Positions 1 through 8,078 of a stretch of DNA of 64,000 bases are shown here, one piece after another (the first letter of the stretch is position 1; every line of letters starts with the position of its first letter). The notes below the pieces were generated by a model. It was not told the DNA's origin. It made no database searches and saw only the letters and a list, made by a program, of their open reading frames with translations. This DNA is from Streptomyces fragilis. GTDB lineage: Bacteria; Actinomycetota; Actinomycetes; Streptomycetales; Streptomycetaceae. Both the position numbers and the translations under genes were made by a program. The stretch is from assembly GCF_003112515.1 (NCBI RefSeq), contig NZ_BEVZ01000005.1:310001-374000 (forward strand), in the 5' to 3' direction.

Positions 1-2
1 AC

Positions 3-536
3 ATGAGCACCCGTCACATCCTGCTGGGCCTCCTCTCCTCGGGGCCGAGCCATGGCTACGACCTGAAGAGGAGGCACGACGAGAGGTTCCCGCAGGCCCG
101 CCCCCTGGCGTACGGGCAGGTGTACACGACGCTGCAGAGGCTGGTGCGCGACGGACTGGCCAAGGTCGAGGGGACCGACTCCGACGGCGGCCCGGAGCGG
201 ACCGTGTACCGCGCCACCGACGACGGCGAACGCGAACTCGCCCGCTGGACCGCCCAGACCGCGCCGCCCGCGCCGTTCGTCGCCAACGAGATCTTCGCCA
301 AGGTCGTCGTCGCCATCCTGGCGGGCGGCGACCCGGTCGCCTACCTGCGCGACCAGCGCGCCGCCCACATGGCGCGGATGCGGCAGCTCACCAAGGTCAA
401 GACCACTCCCGGGGCCGACCTCGCGACCGTCCTGTCGGCCGACTACGCCCTCAGCCACCTGGACGCCGACCTCCGCTGGATGAGCACCACAGCGGACCGG
501 CTCGCCACCCTGACCGCGGAGGTCACCGCACGATGA
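3..536 (+). CDS. PadR family transcriptional regulator
   Basis: 177-residue DNA-binding regulator. The N-terminus (MSTRHILLGLL, then GPSHGYDLKRR) is the classic PadR winged-helix opening, followed by the wing segment VYTTLQRLVRDGLAKVEG at about residues 40-57 and a C-terminal helical dimerisation part. PadR proteins usually repress a neighbouring exporter and release it when a ligand binds. The stop overlaps the next start in ATGA (533-536), so it is translationally coupled to the ABC transporter and most likely controls that operon. The ATG lies 3 bases inside the window, so the promoter and ribosome site are off the edge. The family start motif argues that the protein is complete. Confidence 0.88.
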   Translation: MSTRHILLGLLSSGPSHGYDLKRRHDERFPQARPLAYGQVYTTLQRLVRDGLAKVEGTDSDGGPERTVYRATDDGERELARWTAQTAPPAPFVANEIFAKVVVAILAGGDPVAYLRDQRAAHMARMRQLTKVKTTPGADLATVLSADYALSHLDADLRWMSTTADRLATLTAEVTAR

Positions 537-1222
537 GCACCACCACCGGCCCGCTGCTCGCGGCCCGAGACCTCGTCAAGTCCCACGGCCGCACCGACGC
601 CCTGCGCGGCGCCTCGGCCGAACTCCACGCGGGAGAGATCCTCGCCGTCACCGGTCCCAGCGGAAGCGGCAAGTCCACCCTGCTGCACTGCATGGCCGGG
701 ATCGTCCGCCCCGACGGCGGCAGCGTCCACTACGAGGGCCTGCGCCTCGACATCTGCACGGAGGACCGGCTCAGCGAGCTGCGCCGCACCGACTTCGGCG
801 TGGTGTTCCAGTTCGGCCGGCTGATCCCCGAACTCACGCTCACCGACAACGTGGCGCTGCCGCTGATGCTCGCCGGCACTTCCCGGCGCGAGGCCCGCGC
901 CCGGGCCGGCGAGTGGCTCGGACGCTTCGGCGTCGGCCACCGGGGGGACGCCCGGCCCGGTGAACTCAGCGGCGGTCAGGCCCAGCGCGGCGCGCTGGCC
1001 CGCGCGCTGGTCACCGGCCCGCGCGTCGTCTTCGCCGACGAACCGACCGGGGCGCTCGACTCCCTGGCCGGCGAACAGGTCATGGCCGAGCTCGTCTCCG
1101 CCGCCCGCGCCTCGGGCGCGGCCGTCCTGCTGATCACGCACGACGCCCAGGTGGCCGCGTACGCGGACCGCGAGATCCGGCTGGCCGACGGCCGTGCCGC
1201 AGCGATGGAGGGTGCGATATGA
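533..1222 (+). CDS. ABC transporter ATP-binding protein
   Basis: 229-residue nucleotide-binding subunit of the MacB/LolD type. Visible motifs: Walker A GPSGSGKST at about residues 41-49, Q-loop in VVFQFGRL, signature LSGGQAQR, Walker B VVFADEPTGALD and the switch His in LLITHD. It sits between the PadR regulator and an FtsX-type permease, overlapping both by 4 bases. This is the standard two-gene layout of exporters for antimicrobial peptides, lipids or drugs. The substrate cannot be told from sequence. Confidence 0.93.
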   Translation: MSTTTGPLLAARDLVKSHGRTDALRGASAELHAGEILAVTGPSGSGKSTLLHCMAGIVRPDGGSVHYEGLRLDICTEDRLSELRRTDFGVVFQFGRLIPELTLTDNVALPLMLAGTSRREARARAGEWLGRFGVGHRGDARPGELSGGQAQRGALARALVTGPRVVFADEPTGALDSLAGEQVMAELVSAARASGAAVLLITHDAQVAAYADREIRLADGRAAAMEGAI

Positions 1223-2556
1223 CCGACGACGTGAAGCTGGCCTGGCTGTTCACCCAGGGCTCCGACCGGCGGGAGTGGTGGCGCTTCGGGCTGACGGCGG
1301 TGGGGGCGTTCTGCGCCACCGGGTTCGCCGCGGCGGCCGCCGCGCTCGCCTCGCTGCGCGGCGGGGTGTACCGCATCCCCTACGCGGAGGGACTGTTCGA
1401 CCGGTCGGGGGAGCGGTCCGGGGTCATCCTGGCCCTGCTCCTCCTGCTGATCCCGGCGCTGGGCTTCCTCGGCCAGTGCGCGCGGATCGGCGCGGTCCAC
1501 CGGGACCACAGGATGGCGGGGCTCCGCCTCGCCGGTGCGTCGGCGTCGCGGGTGCGGCGGATCGCGGCGCTGGAGACGGGCCTCGCCTGCCTGGCCGGAT
1601 CGGTGCCCGCGGCGCTGGTGGTGACGGCCGTCGTGCTGGGCGTCGGCACGCCGCCGCCGCTCCTGTGGGTGGCCGTGGCGGTGATCGTGCTGCTGGTGCC
1701 GGTGGCCGGCGCGCTGGTCAGCGTGCTGGCGCTGCGCCGGGTGGTGGCCTCGCCGCTGGGCGAGGTGCGGCGGGAGCGCGTGAAGGCCGGCAAGGGGACG
1801 GCGCTGGGGGGTGCCGCCGTCGTCACCGGGGCGATCCTCCTCGGCATCCTCGCCGTGGCCCGCGGTGTCGGCGTCAACGGGCCCGTGGTGCTGTTCGTCG
1901 CCTTCCTGCTCGTCGGACTGGGCGCGGTGTGGGTCAGCGGTTCCTCCGCCCGGCTCCTGGGCGGCCGTCTCGCCGACCGCACCGAGGACCCGGCCGTGCT
2001 GATCGCCGCCGAACGGCTCCGCGACGACCCGTGGGCAGCGGCCCGCACCCACGCGGCCGTCCTGCTGCTCACCGTGGTGGCGACCGGGTACACGGGCGTC
2101 CGCCAGGCGATGATGGACGACATCCTCGCCCCGGGGTCCTACACGCCGAAGACCCTCGCCTTCTACGTCACCGGCCTCGACCTGGCGGCCGCCGCGGTCG
2201 GGATCGGCCTGCTGATCACCCTCGCCGCCGTGGCCGTGGGCGCCGCCGAAGGCATCGCCGCCCGGCGCCAGGGGCTCGCCGAGCAGGTCGCGGCCGGGCT
2301 GCCGCGGCACACGCTGAGCCGGGCGCTGCTGCTGGAGACCGCGCTGCCGCTGCTCCCGGCGGTGGCCCTCGCCTCCGTCGGCGGGCTGGCCGTCGGTTCC
2401 TTCTACGCGACGCTGGCGAGCGGCAGCGCGTTCACCCTCCCGTGGACCGCGCTTCCGGTGCCCTTCGCGGTGTACGGCACCTGCCTGCTCGCCGCCGCCA
2501 CCGCGATGCCGCTGCTGCGCCGCACCGTGCGTCCCACGGAGCTGCGGCACACCTGA
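1219..2556 (+). CDS. ABC transporter permease, FtsX-like
   Basis: 445-residue multi-pass membrane protein partnering the upstream ATPase. Hydrophobic segments occur near residues 25-50 and 72-95, a block lies at 135-175, more follow at 195-225, and a second set covers about 270-440. This resembles two FtsX-like units separated by soluble stretches. The C-terminal part with GIAARRQGLAEQVAAGLPRHTL resembles the coupling-helix segment of such permeases. The start ATG overlaps the ATPase stop (1219-1222). It is the last gene of the padR-ABC operon; a perfect hairpin follows 24 bases later. Confidence 0.88.
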   Translation: MTDDVKLAWLFTQGSDRREWWRFGLTAVGAFCATGFAAAAAALASLRGGVYRIPYAEGLFDRSGERSGVILALLLLLIPALGFLGQCARIGAVHRDHRMAGLRLAGASASRVRRIAALETGLACLAGSVPAALVVTAVVLGVGTPPPLLWVAVAVIVLLVPVAGALVSVLALRRVVASPLGEVRRERVKAGKGTALGGAAVVTGAILLGILAVARGVGVNGPVVLFVAFLLVGLGAVWVSGSSARLLGGRLADRTEDPAVLIAAERLRDDPWAAARTHAAVLLLTVVATGYTGVRQAMMDDILAPGSYTPKTLAFYVTGLDLAAAAVGIGLLITLAAVAVGAAEGIAARRQGLAEQVAAGLPRHTLSRALLLETALPLLPAVALASVGGLAVGSFYATLASGSAFTLPWTALPVPFAVYGTCLLAAATAMPLLRRTVRPTELRHT

Positions 2557-2580
2557 CCACCGCGACGGGGGAACGGGGGA

Positions 2581-2614
2581 GGGGCGGCGCCCGGAGTGAT
2601 CCGGGCGCCGCCCC
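2581..2614. terminator. Bidirectional hairpin terminator
   Basis: A 14-bp perfect stem (GGGGCGGCGCCCGG with its complement) and a 6-base loop lie between the convergent ABC permease and mscS-type genes. The stem has no long U-tract, as is common in Streptomyces. Confidence 0.75.
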
Positions 2615-2638
2615 TCGTTCATCGTCCCTCGGGGGGTG

Positions 2639-3742
2639 TCACAGCCCCTTCGGCGGGATCGGCGACGCCGCCACCGACTGGGGCGAGCTGCTGCTGGCGA
2701 AGGCGGACGGCGCGGCCATGCCCGCGGTCGGGTCCACCGCCGGTTCCTCGGTGGCCTGCTCCGGGACGCCGAGCATCCGGATGCCCGCCGCGTCCAGTGC
2801 CCGCTTCATCCGCCAGCGCAGCTCCCGCTCCACGGTGACCGCCTTGCCGGGCATCGTCTTCGCGGTCACCCGGATCACCATCGAGTCCAGCAGCACGTCG
2901 TCCAGGCCCAGCACCTCCACGGGACCCCACAGGACCTCGTTCCAGGGCTCCTCCTTGGCGATCCGCTCGGCGACCTCGCCCAGCACCGACTTGACCCGGT
3001 CCAGGTCCTCCTCGGGCCGCACGGTCACGTTCACGCCGGCCGTGGCCCAGCCCTGCGAGGCGTTGCCGATCCGCTTGATCTCGCCGTTGCGGACGTACCA
3101 GATCTCGCCGTTGTCGCCGCGCAGCTTGGTGACCCGCAGGCCGACCTCGATGACCTCGCCGGTGGCCACGCCCGCGTCGATGGTGTCGCCGACGCCGTAC
3201 TGGTCCTCGAGGATCATGAAGACGCCGGAGAGGAAGTCGGTGACCAGGTTCCGCGCGCCGAAACCGATGGCGACACCGGCCACACCCGCCGAGGCGAGCA
3301 GCGGCGCCAGATTGATCTGGAAGGCGCCGAGCACCATCAGGAAGGCCGTGCCGAGGATGACGAAGGACGCCACCGACCGCAGCACCGAGCCGATGGCCTG
3401 CGAGCGCTGACGCCGCCGCTCGGCGTTGACCAGCAGGCCCCCCAGGGTGCTGCCCTCGGCGGCGGAGGTGTTGCGGTTCATCCGGTCGATCAGCCGGGTG
3501 ATCGCGCGGCGGACCAGCATCCGCAGGACCAGCGCGACCGCGATGATCAGCACGATCCGCAGACCCACGGCCAGCCAGGACGCCCAGTTCTCCTGGAACC
3601 AGCCCGCCGCCTCGGAGGCGCGTTCGTGCGCCTCCTGCAGGGTGGGCATGGTCGGCGCCGGGGCGGGCGAGGTCGACGAGGCGGGGGCGGGCGTCGTGGA
3701 CGGGTCCGGGCCGGCGGCCGGGAAGGCGGCGGACAGGGACAC
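2639..3742 (-). CDS. MscS-family mechanosensitive ion channel
   Basis: 367-residue small-conductance mechanosensitive channel that would open under hypo-osmotic membrane tension. From the chosen GTG: a Pro/Ala/Ser-rich N-terminus (residues 9-33), membrane segments at about 56-77 and 123-141, and the pore-lining helix near 145-175 (LLASAGVAGVAIGFGARNLV then DFLSG). The cytoplasmic beta domain follows (DQYGVGDTIDAG, WYVRNGEIKRIGN). The frame stays open to 3859, but GTG 3742 is preferred because GGAGG lies 8-9 bases upstream and the extra 39 residues look non-coding. It converges with the ABC operon. Confidence 0.87.
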   Translation of the reverse strand: MSLSAAFPAAGPDPSTTPAPASSTSPAPAPTMPTLQEAHERASEAAGWFQENWASWLAVGLRIVLIIAVALVLRMLVRRAITRLIDRMNRNTSAAEGSTLGGLLVNAERRRQRSQAIGSVLRSVASFVILGTAFLMVLGAFQINLAPLLASAGVAGVAIGFGARNLVTDFLSGVFMILEDQYGVGDTIDAGVATGEVIEVGLRVTKLRGDNGEIWYVRNGEIKRIGNASQGWATAGVNVTVRPEEDLDRVKSVLGEVAERIAKEEPWNEVLWGPVEVLGLDDVLLDSMVIRVTAKTMPGKAVTVERELRWRMKRALDAAGIRMLGVPEQATEEPAVDPTAGMAAPSAFASSSSPQSVAASPIPPKGL

Positions 3743-4092
3743 GGTGCGATACCTCCAGGTGCGGTGGCTGCCCCGGTGGGGGCACGGCGACGGCCAAGGA
3801 GGCCGAAGGGGCAGCCCGACCACACTAACGGGGCAAACCGGGTGGCTTCGCCGCTTCACCGGGAAGAGAGACGGGCCTCACCAGAGGATGAGGAAGGGAT
3901 AAGGGGTGACCTGGTGCACCGGGGGACGCCCCGCGCCGGGCGGGACCCGTGGTGCGTTCCTGTGGTCAGGACCACTCCGCGGGCGGCCACCCCGTTGTTG
4001 CCACGTGGTGGCGCCGCGACCAGGGCAGAGGGGAAACTGACTGCAGATCGTCCCGGCGCGAGCCACGCGCCGCCGGCGTACAAGGAGGCACC

Positions 4093-4629
4093 GTGCCGCA
4101 CGTCCTGGTCCTCAACGCGTCGTACGAGCCGCTCGGCGTCGTACCGCTCCGCCGCGCGCTCGTCCTCGTCCTCGAGAACAAGGCAGTCTGCCTCGAGGAG
4201 TCCGGCGCCCACCTGCACAGCGCGACCCTCTCCCTGCCGGCTCCCAGCGTGGTCCGGCTCAAGCGTTTCGTCCGCGTCCCCTACCGGGGGCCGGTGCCTC
4301 TCACCCGGCGTGCCCTGTTCGCCCGGGACGGCGGCCGCTGCATGTACTGCGGCGGCGTCGCCACCAGCGTCGACCACGTGATCCCCCGCAGCCGCGGTGG
4401 GCAGCACGTCTGGGACAACGTGGTGGCCTCCTGCCGTCGCTGCAACCACACCAAGGCCGACCGCCACCTCGGCGAGCTGGGCTGGAGACTGCGCCACAAA
4501 CCGGCCCCGCCCACCGGTCTGGCCTGGCGCATCATCGGCACCGGCCACCGGGACCCGCGCTGGCTGCCGTACCTGCGGCCCTACGGCGCGGACGAGGCCC
4601 TGGCCCGGATCGACGGCGTGTCCGCCTGA
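4093..4629 (+). CDS. HNH endonuclease domain protein
   Basis: 178-residue HNH nuclease of the conserved actinobacterial type. The N-terminal LVLNASYEPLGVV opening and the zinc-knuckle HNH core are visible: C83-x2-C86, D94-H95 (SVDHVIPRSRGG), N109 and C114-x2-C117 followed by NHTK. The GTG start is supported by AAGGAGG at 4082-4088. The frame is open further upstream to 3949 but lacks another good ribosome site. Such genes are found as housekeeping genes of unknown physiological role and as phage or defence nucleases. With ordinary neighbours here, a housekeeping or repair role is the modest inference. Confidence 0.88.
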   Translation: MPHVLVLNASYEPLGVVPLRRALVLVLENKAVCLEESGAHLHSATLSLPAPSVVRLKRFVRVPYRGPVPLTRRALFARDGGRCMYCGGVATSVDHVIPRSRGGQHVWDNVVASCRRCNHTKADRHLGELGWRLRHKPAPPTGLAWRIIGTGHRDPRWLPYLRPYGADEALARIDGVSA

Positions 4630-4806
4630 CGTCGGTCCGGGCCTTCGCGCATCCGGCGCCCGCCGCCGCGCCCGCCGCCGCTCCCGCCGCCCGCGTCCGC
4701 GCCCCGGCCGCCGCGGCGGGCACCCGATCGGGGGAGGGCATGTCTGGCCCGGCGTTCGGTGGGTAGCCACTTGTCCGGGCGTGCTCGACCTCGACGAGGA
4801 GGAACC

Positions 4807-6879
4807 GTGGCCGGACCGGAGCGGGGAGAGCCGCTGACGCGGCTCGCGGAGTTGTACGGGGTGGCCACCGAGTACCGGCCGGCGCCGGACCGCACGGTGG
4901 CCGTGCCCCCGGAGGCGGTGACCGCGGCGCTCACCGCGCTGGGCGTGGACACCACCGACCCCGGCGCCGCGCTGGCTGCCCGGGAACGTGAGCTCGCCGA
5001 GCGGCTGCTGCCGCCCACCGTGGTGCTGCGCCCCGGGCGGGGCCCCGAGCTGCCGGAGGGCGCCGACGTCCGCGTGGTCACCGAGGACGGGGAGACCCGC
5101 ACCGGCCCCGCCGCGCTCGAGGGCCTGCCGTACGGCGTCCACCGGCTCGCCGTCACCGCCCCCGACGGCCGCGCCGGCGAGGCCCACCTGATCGTCGCCC
5201 CCGACCGGGCGCCCGGCGTCGAGGGGCGGCACCGCGGACTGCTGGTCCAGCTCTACTCGCTGCTCTCGCACCGGTCCTGGGGCATGGGCGACCTGGGCGA
5301 CCTCGCCGACCTGGCCGGCTGGGCGGGGCGCGCCCTGGACGTCGGCTTCGTGCAGCTCAACCCGCTGCACGCGAGCGTGCCGGGGCCGCCCGTGGACCCC
5401 TCCCCGTACCGGCCGTCCTCCCGCCGCTTCCCCGATCCCCTCTACCTGCGGGTCGAGGAGGTCCCCGAGTTCGCCCACGTCGCCGAGGAAGGACGCGCCC
5501 CGCTGCGGGCCCTGGCCGAGCAGGCCGCCCGGCTGCGCGAGGGGGTGCTGGAGAAGGACGCGCTGATCGACCGCGACGCCGTCTGGGAGCTGAAGCGCCG
5601 CGCCCTGGAGCTGGTGCGCCCGGTGCCCCTCGCGCCGGGCCGCCGCGCCGCGTACGCCGGCTTCGTCGCCCGGGAGGGGCGCGCGCTCGACGACCACGCG
5701 ACCTGGTACGCCCTGGCCGAGGTGCACGGACCCGACTGGCACCGCTGGCCCGAGCGGCTGCGCGACCCGCGGTCCCCGGAGACCGCCCGGGCGCGCCGCG
5801 AGCTCGCCGACCGCGTCGACTTCCACCGCTGGCTGACCTGGCTCACCGACGAGCAGCTCGCCGCCGCCCAGCGCACGGCCCGCGAGGCCGGCATGGGCGT
5901 GGGCCTGATCCACGACCTCGCCGTCGGCGTCCACCCCGGCGGCGCGGACACCTGGGCGCTGCGGGACTGCTTCGCGGCCGGCATGTCGGTGGGCGCCCCG
6001 CCCGACGCGTTCAACGCCCACGGACAGGACTGGGGGCTGCCGCCCTGGCGGCCCGACCGGCTCGCCGAGACCGGCTACGCCCCGCTGCGGGACCTGCTGC
6101 GGGCCTGCTTCCGGCACGCCGGGGCGCTGCGGATCGACCACGTCATGGGCCTGTTCCGGCTCTGGTGGGTGCCGCAGGGCCGCCCGCCCACGGAGGGGAC
6201 CTACGTCCACTACGACGCCGAGGCCATGCTGGCGGTCCTCGTCCTGGAGGCCCACCGGGCCGGCGCCGCCGTCATCGGCGAGGACCTCGGCACGGTGGAG
6301 CCCGGGGTCCGGGAGGCGCTGCGGGAGCGGGGCGTGCTGGGCACCTCGGTGCTCTGGTTCGAACGCGACTGGGAGGGCGGCGGCCGCGCCCTGCCCCCGG
6401 AGAGCTGGCGGGCCGACTGCCTGGCCACCGTCACCACCCACGACCTGCCGCCCACCGCCTCGCGGATCGCCCACGACCACGTCGACCTGCGTCACCGGCT
6501 GGGCCTGCTCACCCGTCCGGTGGAACGCGAACGCGAGGAGGCGGCGGCCGAACTGGGGGAGTGGCTGGCGGAACTGGACGGCCGCGGGCTGCTCGACGGC
6601 ACCCGCGAGGAGGACGTCGTCCGGGCCCTGCACCGCTTCCTGTGGAGCACTCCGGCCCGCCTGGCCGGCGTGTGGCTGCCCGACGGGGTGGGCGACCGGC
6701 GGCCGCAGAACGTCCCCGGGACCTGGGACCAGTACCCCAACTGGCGGCTGCCCGTGGCCGACGGCGAGGGGCGGCCCGTCACCCTGGAGGAGCTGTCGTC
6801 CTCCCCGAGGCTGCACGCGCTCCTGGCCGGCCTGAGGGAGCCGGTGGAGGAGCCCGCCCGGCAGGAGCCGCCCGGCTGA
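4807..6879 (+). CDS. malQ: 4-alpha-glucanotransferase (amylomaltase)
   Basis: 690-residue GH77 enzyme that transfers 1,4-alpha-glucan segments in maltodextrin/glycogen metabolism; cytoplasmic. The catalytic elements are present: nucleophile D444 in RIDHVMG, acid/base E492 in IGEDLGTVEP and transition-state D546 in TTHDLPP. DLGDLADLAGW, PDAFNAHGQDWGLPPW and GTWDQYPNWR are also typical. The residue ~1-110 N-terminal part is the extension seen in bacterial MalQ. GTG 4807 has AGGAGG at 4797-4802; an upstream in-frame ATG at 4759 lacks one. A short GC hairpin follows the stop. Confidence 0.95.
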   Translation: MAGPERGEPLTRLAELYGVATEYRPAPDRTVAVPPEAVTAALTALGVDTTDPGAALAARERELAERLLPPTVVLRPGRGPELPEGADVRVVTEDGETRTGPAALEGLPYGVHRLAVTAPDGRAGEAHLIVAPDRAPGVEGRHRGLLVQLYSLLSHRSWGMGDLGDLADLAGWAGRALDVGFVQLNPLHASVPGPPVDPSPYRPSSRRFPDPLYLRVEEVPEFAHVAEEGRAPLRALAEQAARLREGVLEKDALIDRDAVWELKRRALELVRPVPLAPGRRAAYAGFVAREGRALDDHATWYALAEVHGPDWHRWPERLRDPRSPETARARRELADRVDFHRWLTWLTDEQLAAAQRTAREAGMGVGLIHDLAVGVHPGGADTWALRDCFAAGMSVGAPPDAFNAHGQDWGLPPWRPDRLAETGYAPLRDLLRACFRHAGALRIDHVMGLFRLWWVPQGRPPTEGTYVHYDAEAMLAVLVLEAHRAGAAVIGEDLGTVEPGVREALRERGVLGTSVLWFERDWEGGGRALPPESWRADCLATVTTHDLPPTASRIAHDHVDLRHRLGLLTRPVEREREEAAAELGEWLAELDGRGLLDGTREEDVVRALHRFLWSTPARLAGVWLPDGVGDRRPQNVPGTWDQYPNWRLPVADGEGRPVTLEELSSSPRLHALLAGLREPVEEPARQEPPG

Positions 6880-6898
6880 CACGCCCGCCGGAACGGCA

Positions 6899-6919
6899 CC
6901 CCGGGCGCGCGGCCCGGGG
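6899..6919 (+). terminator. Short hairpin after malQ
   Basis: CCCCGGGC, 5-base loop, GCCCGGGG: an 8-bp perfect stem 20 bases after the malQ stop and just upstream of the next gene's promoter. Confidence 0.45.
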
Positions 6920-6929
6920 CCGCGTCGGT

Positions 6930-6935
6930 TACCTT
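6930..6935 (+). promoter_or_regulatory. -10 element, probable leaderless promoter
   Basis: TACCTT fits the Streptomyces -10 pattern TAnnnT. It lies 7 bases before the GTG at 6943, placing +1 at or next to the start codon. Confidence 0.5.
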
Positions 6936-6942
6936 GGGCGCC

Positions 6943-7209
6943 GTGGACAAGAAGAACGCCCTGCGCACCGGCGCCCTGGCCGCCGGCACGACGCTGATGA
7001 TGCTGCTCATGTCGTCCCCCGCGCTCGCGCTGACGCGCGACGACGGCGACGACCCCGGCACCGGCCTGAGCGTCGTCGAGACGTTGGGCCTCTACGTCGT
7101 CGCCCCGCTCGTGCTCTTCGGGGTCATCGCCGGTCTGGTGATGGTCCTGGACAAGTCCAAGGAGGAGCACCGGGTCACGTCGACCAACATCAGGACCAAG
7201 AACTCCTGA
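6943..7209 (+). CDS. Small two-TM membrane protein
   Basis: 88-residue protein of unknown function. An N-terminal hydrophobic stretch at about 9-30 ends in SSPALA and could be a signal peptide. A short acidic loop (TRDDGDDPGTG) follows, then a second membrane segment near 45-67 (VVAPLVLFGVIAGLVMVL), and a charged cytoplasmic tail ending STNIRTKNS. GTG 6943 is chosen because a -10 hexamer sits 7 bases upstream; TTG 6934 would overlap that element. It lies alone between malQ and a convergent TetR gene. Confidence 0.75.
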   Translation: MDKKNALRTGALAAGTTLMMLLMSSPALALTRDDGDDPGTGLSVVETLGLYVVAPLVLFGVIAGLVMVLDKSKEEHRVTSTNIRTKNS

Positions 7210-7260
7210 CCCGGTCGCCGGCGGCCCGGAGCGCGGCCGGCCGGAACAACAGCAGACCGC

Positions 7261-7317
7261 CGAGGGTGCCGCCCTCGCGCCACGGCAGCAGTCCATGGCG
7301 CGAGGACGGCACCCTCG
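7261..7317. terminator. Long imperfect hairpin terminator
   Basis: An 11-bp outer stem (CGAGGGTGCCG with its complement) and a 10-bp inner stem (CCTCGCGCCA with TGGCGCGAGG) are separated by one mismatch, with a 13-base loop. It lies between convergent genes ending at 7209 and 7358. Confidence 0.7.
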
Positions 7318-7357
7318 TCGTGTCCTCGCCCCGCCCGTGCGGTGACGAACCGTGCCG

Positions 7358-7951
7358 TCAGGGCCCGTCGGCCGTGAGGTACCGCTGCACCGTCGGCGCG
7401 AGCCACGCCACGATCTCGTCGCGGGTCATCGCCGTCACGGTCGGCACCTGTATCAGGTAGCGCAGCACCGCCATGCCCACGATCTGCGAGGCGATCAGCG
7501 CCGTGCGGCGCGGCACCTCGGCCGGGGCCGGGCAGAAGCGCGCCACCGTCGGCCCGACCTGCCGCTCCAGCAGGGCCTGCTGACGTCCCTCGTCCAGTCC
7601 TGAGGCCATCGCCACCCGGAGCATCGCGGCCAGCGAGTCGTCCGCCTCCCAGCGCTCCAGGAAGTGCCGCACCAGCGCCTCGCCCGCCTCCTCGGAACGC
7701 ACGCCGGCGAAGTCCGGCATCCGCAGGTCGATCTCCGACGCGGCCCGGAACAGCCCCTCCTTGCTGCCGTAGTAGCGCATCACCATGGCCGGGTCGATGC
7801 CCGCGTCCCGGGCGATGGCCCGGATGGTGGCCCGCTCGTAGCCGTCCGCGGCGAACCGGGCGATCGCCGCGGTGAGGATCGCCGCGCGGGTGGTGTCCGA
7901 CCTGCGGGGGCGGGGCGGGCCGGCATCGGCCGACGGACTGTTCTCGGTCAT
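7358..7951 (-). CDS. TetR family transcriptional regulator
   Basis: 197-residue repressor. The N-terminal helix-turn-helix spans about residues 22-68 (AAILTAAIARFAADGYE, ATIRAIARDAGIDPAMVMRYYGSKEGLF); the C-terminal part is a ligand/dimer domain with QIVGMAVLRYL. It is divergent from a flavin monooxygenase. Two matching 30-bp palindromes fill the 127-bp gap, one starting immediately before this gene's ATG, so autorepression plus control of the monooxygenase is strongly implied. The inducer is unknown but is probably a substrate or analogue of the enzyme. Confidence 0.93.
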   Translation of the reverse strand: MTENSPSADAGPPRPRRSDTTRAAILTAAIARFAADGYERATIRAIARDAGIDPAMVMRYYGSKEGLFRAASEIDLRMPDFAGVRSEEAGEALVRHFLERWEADDSLAAMLRVAMASGLDEGRQQALLERQVGPTVARFCPAPAEVPRRTALIASQIVGMAVLRYLIQVPTVTAMTRDEIVAWLAPTVQRYLTADGP

Positions 7952-7981
7952 GTCAACAAACGTAGGCCAACGGCTGTTGAC
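7952..7981. promoter_or_regulatory. Operator 1 (TetR-type palindrome)
   Basis: 30-bp near-palindrome centred on GGCC: outer arms GTCAACA/TGTTGAC, with 11 of 13 arm positions complementary. It abuts the TetR start codon and overlaps the candidate -35 of the monooxygenase promoter. It matches operator 2 at 26 of 30 positions. Confidence 0.8.
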
Positions 7982-8006
7982 CGTCCAGAGGCAGCGGGTC
8001 TAGCGT
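7977..8006 (+). promoter_or_regulatory. Promoter of flavin monooxygenase gene
   Basis: -35 TTGACC (7977-7982), 18-bp spacer, -10 TAGCGT (8001-8006). The -35 lies inside operator 1 and the start region inside operator 2, so repressor binding would block it. Confidence 0.6.
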
Positions 8007-8007
8007 T

Positions 8008-8037
8008 GTCAACAAGCGTTGGCCAACAGGTGTTGAC
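8008..8037. promoter_or_regulatory. Operator 2 (TetR-type palindrome)
   Basis: Second 30-bp copy with the same GTCAACA...GGCC...TGTTGAC frame, covering the predicted transcription start of the monooxygenase. Its centre is 56 bp from that of operator 1. Confidence 0.8.
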
Positions 8038-8078
8038 ACGCAGGTCGCACCGAGGCCACCGACCAACGGGAGGCCCTC

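Noticed and set aside
3743..3859. N-terminal extension of the MscS channel to 3859
   Set aside because: The added residues are Pro/Arg-rich with no family match, and GTG 3742 has a clear GGAGG.
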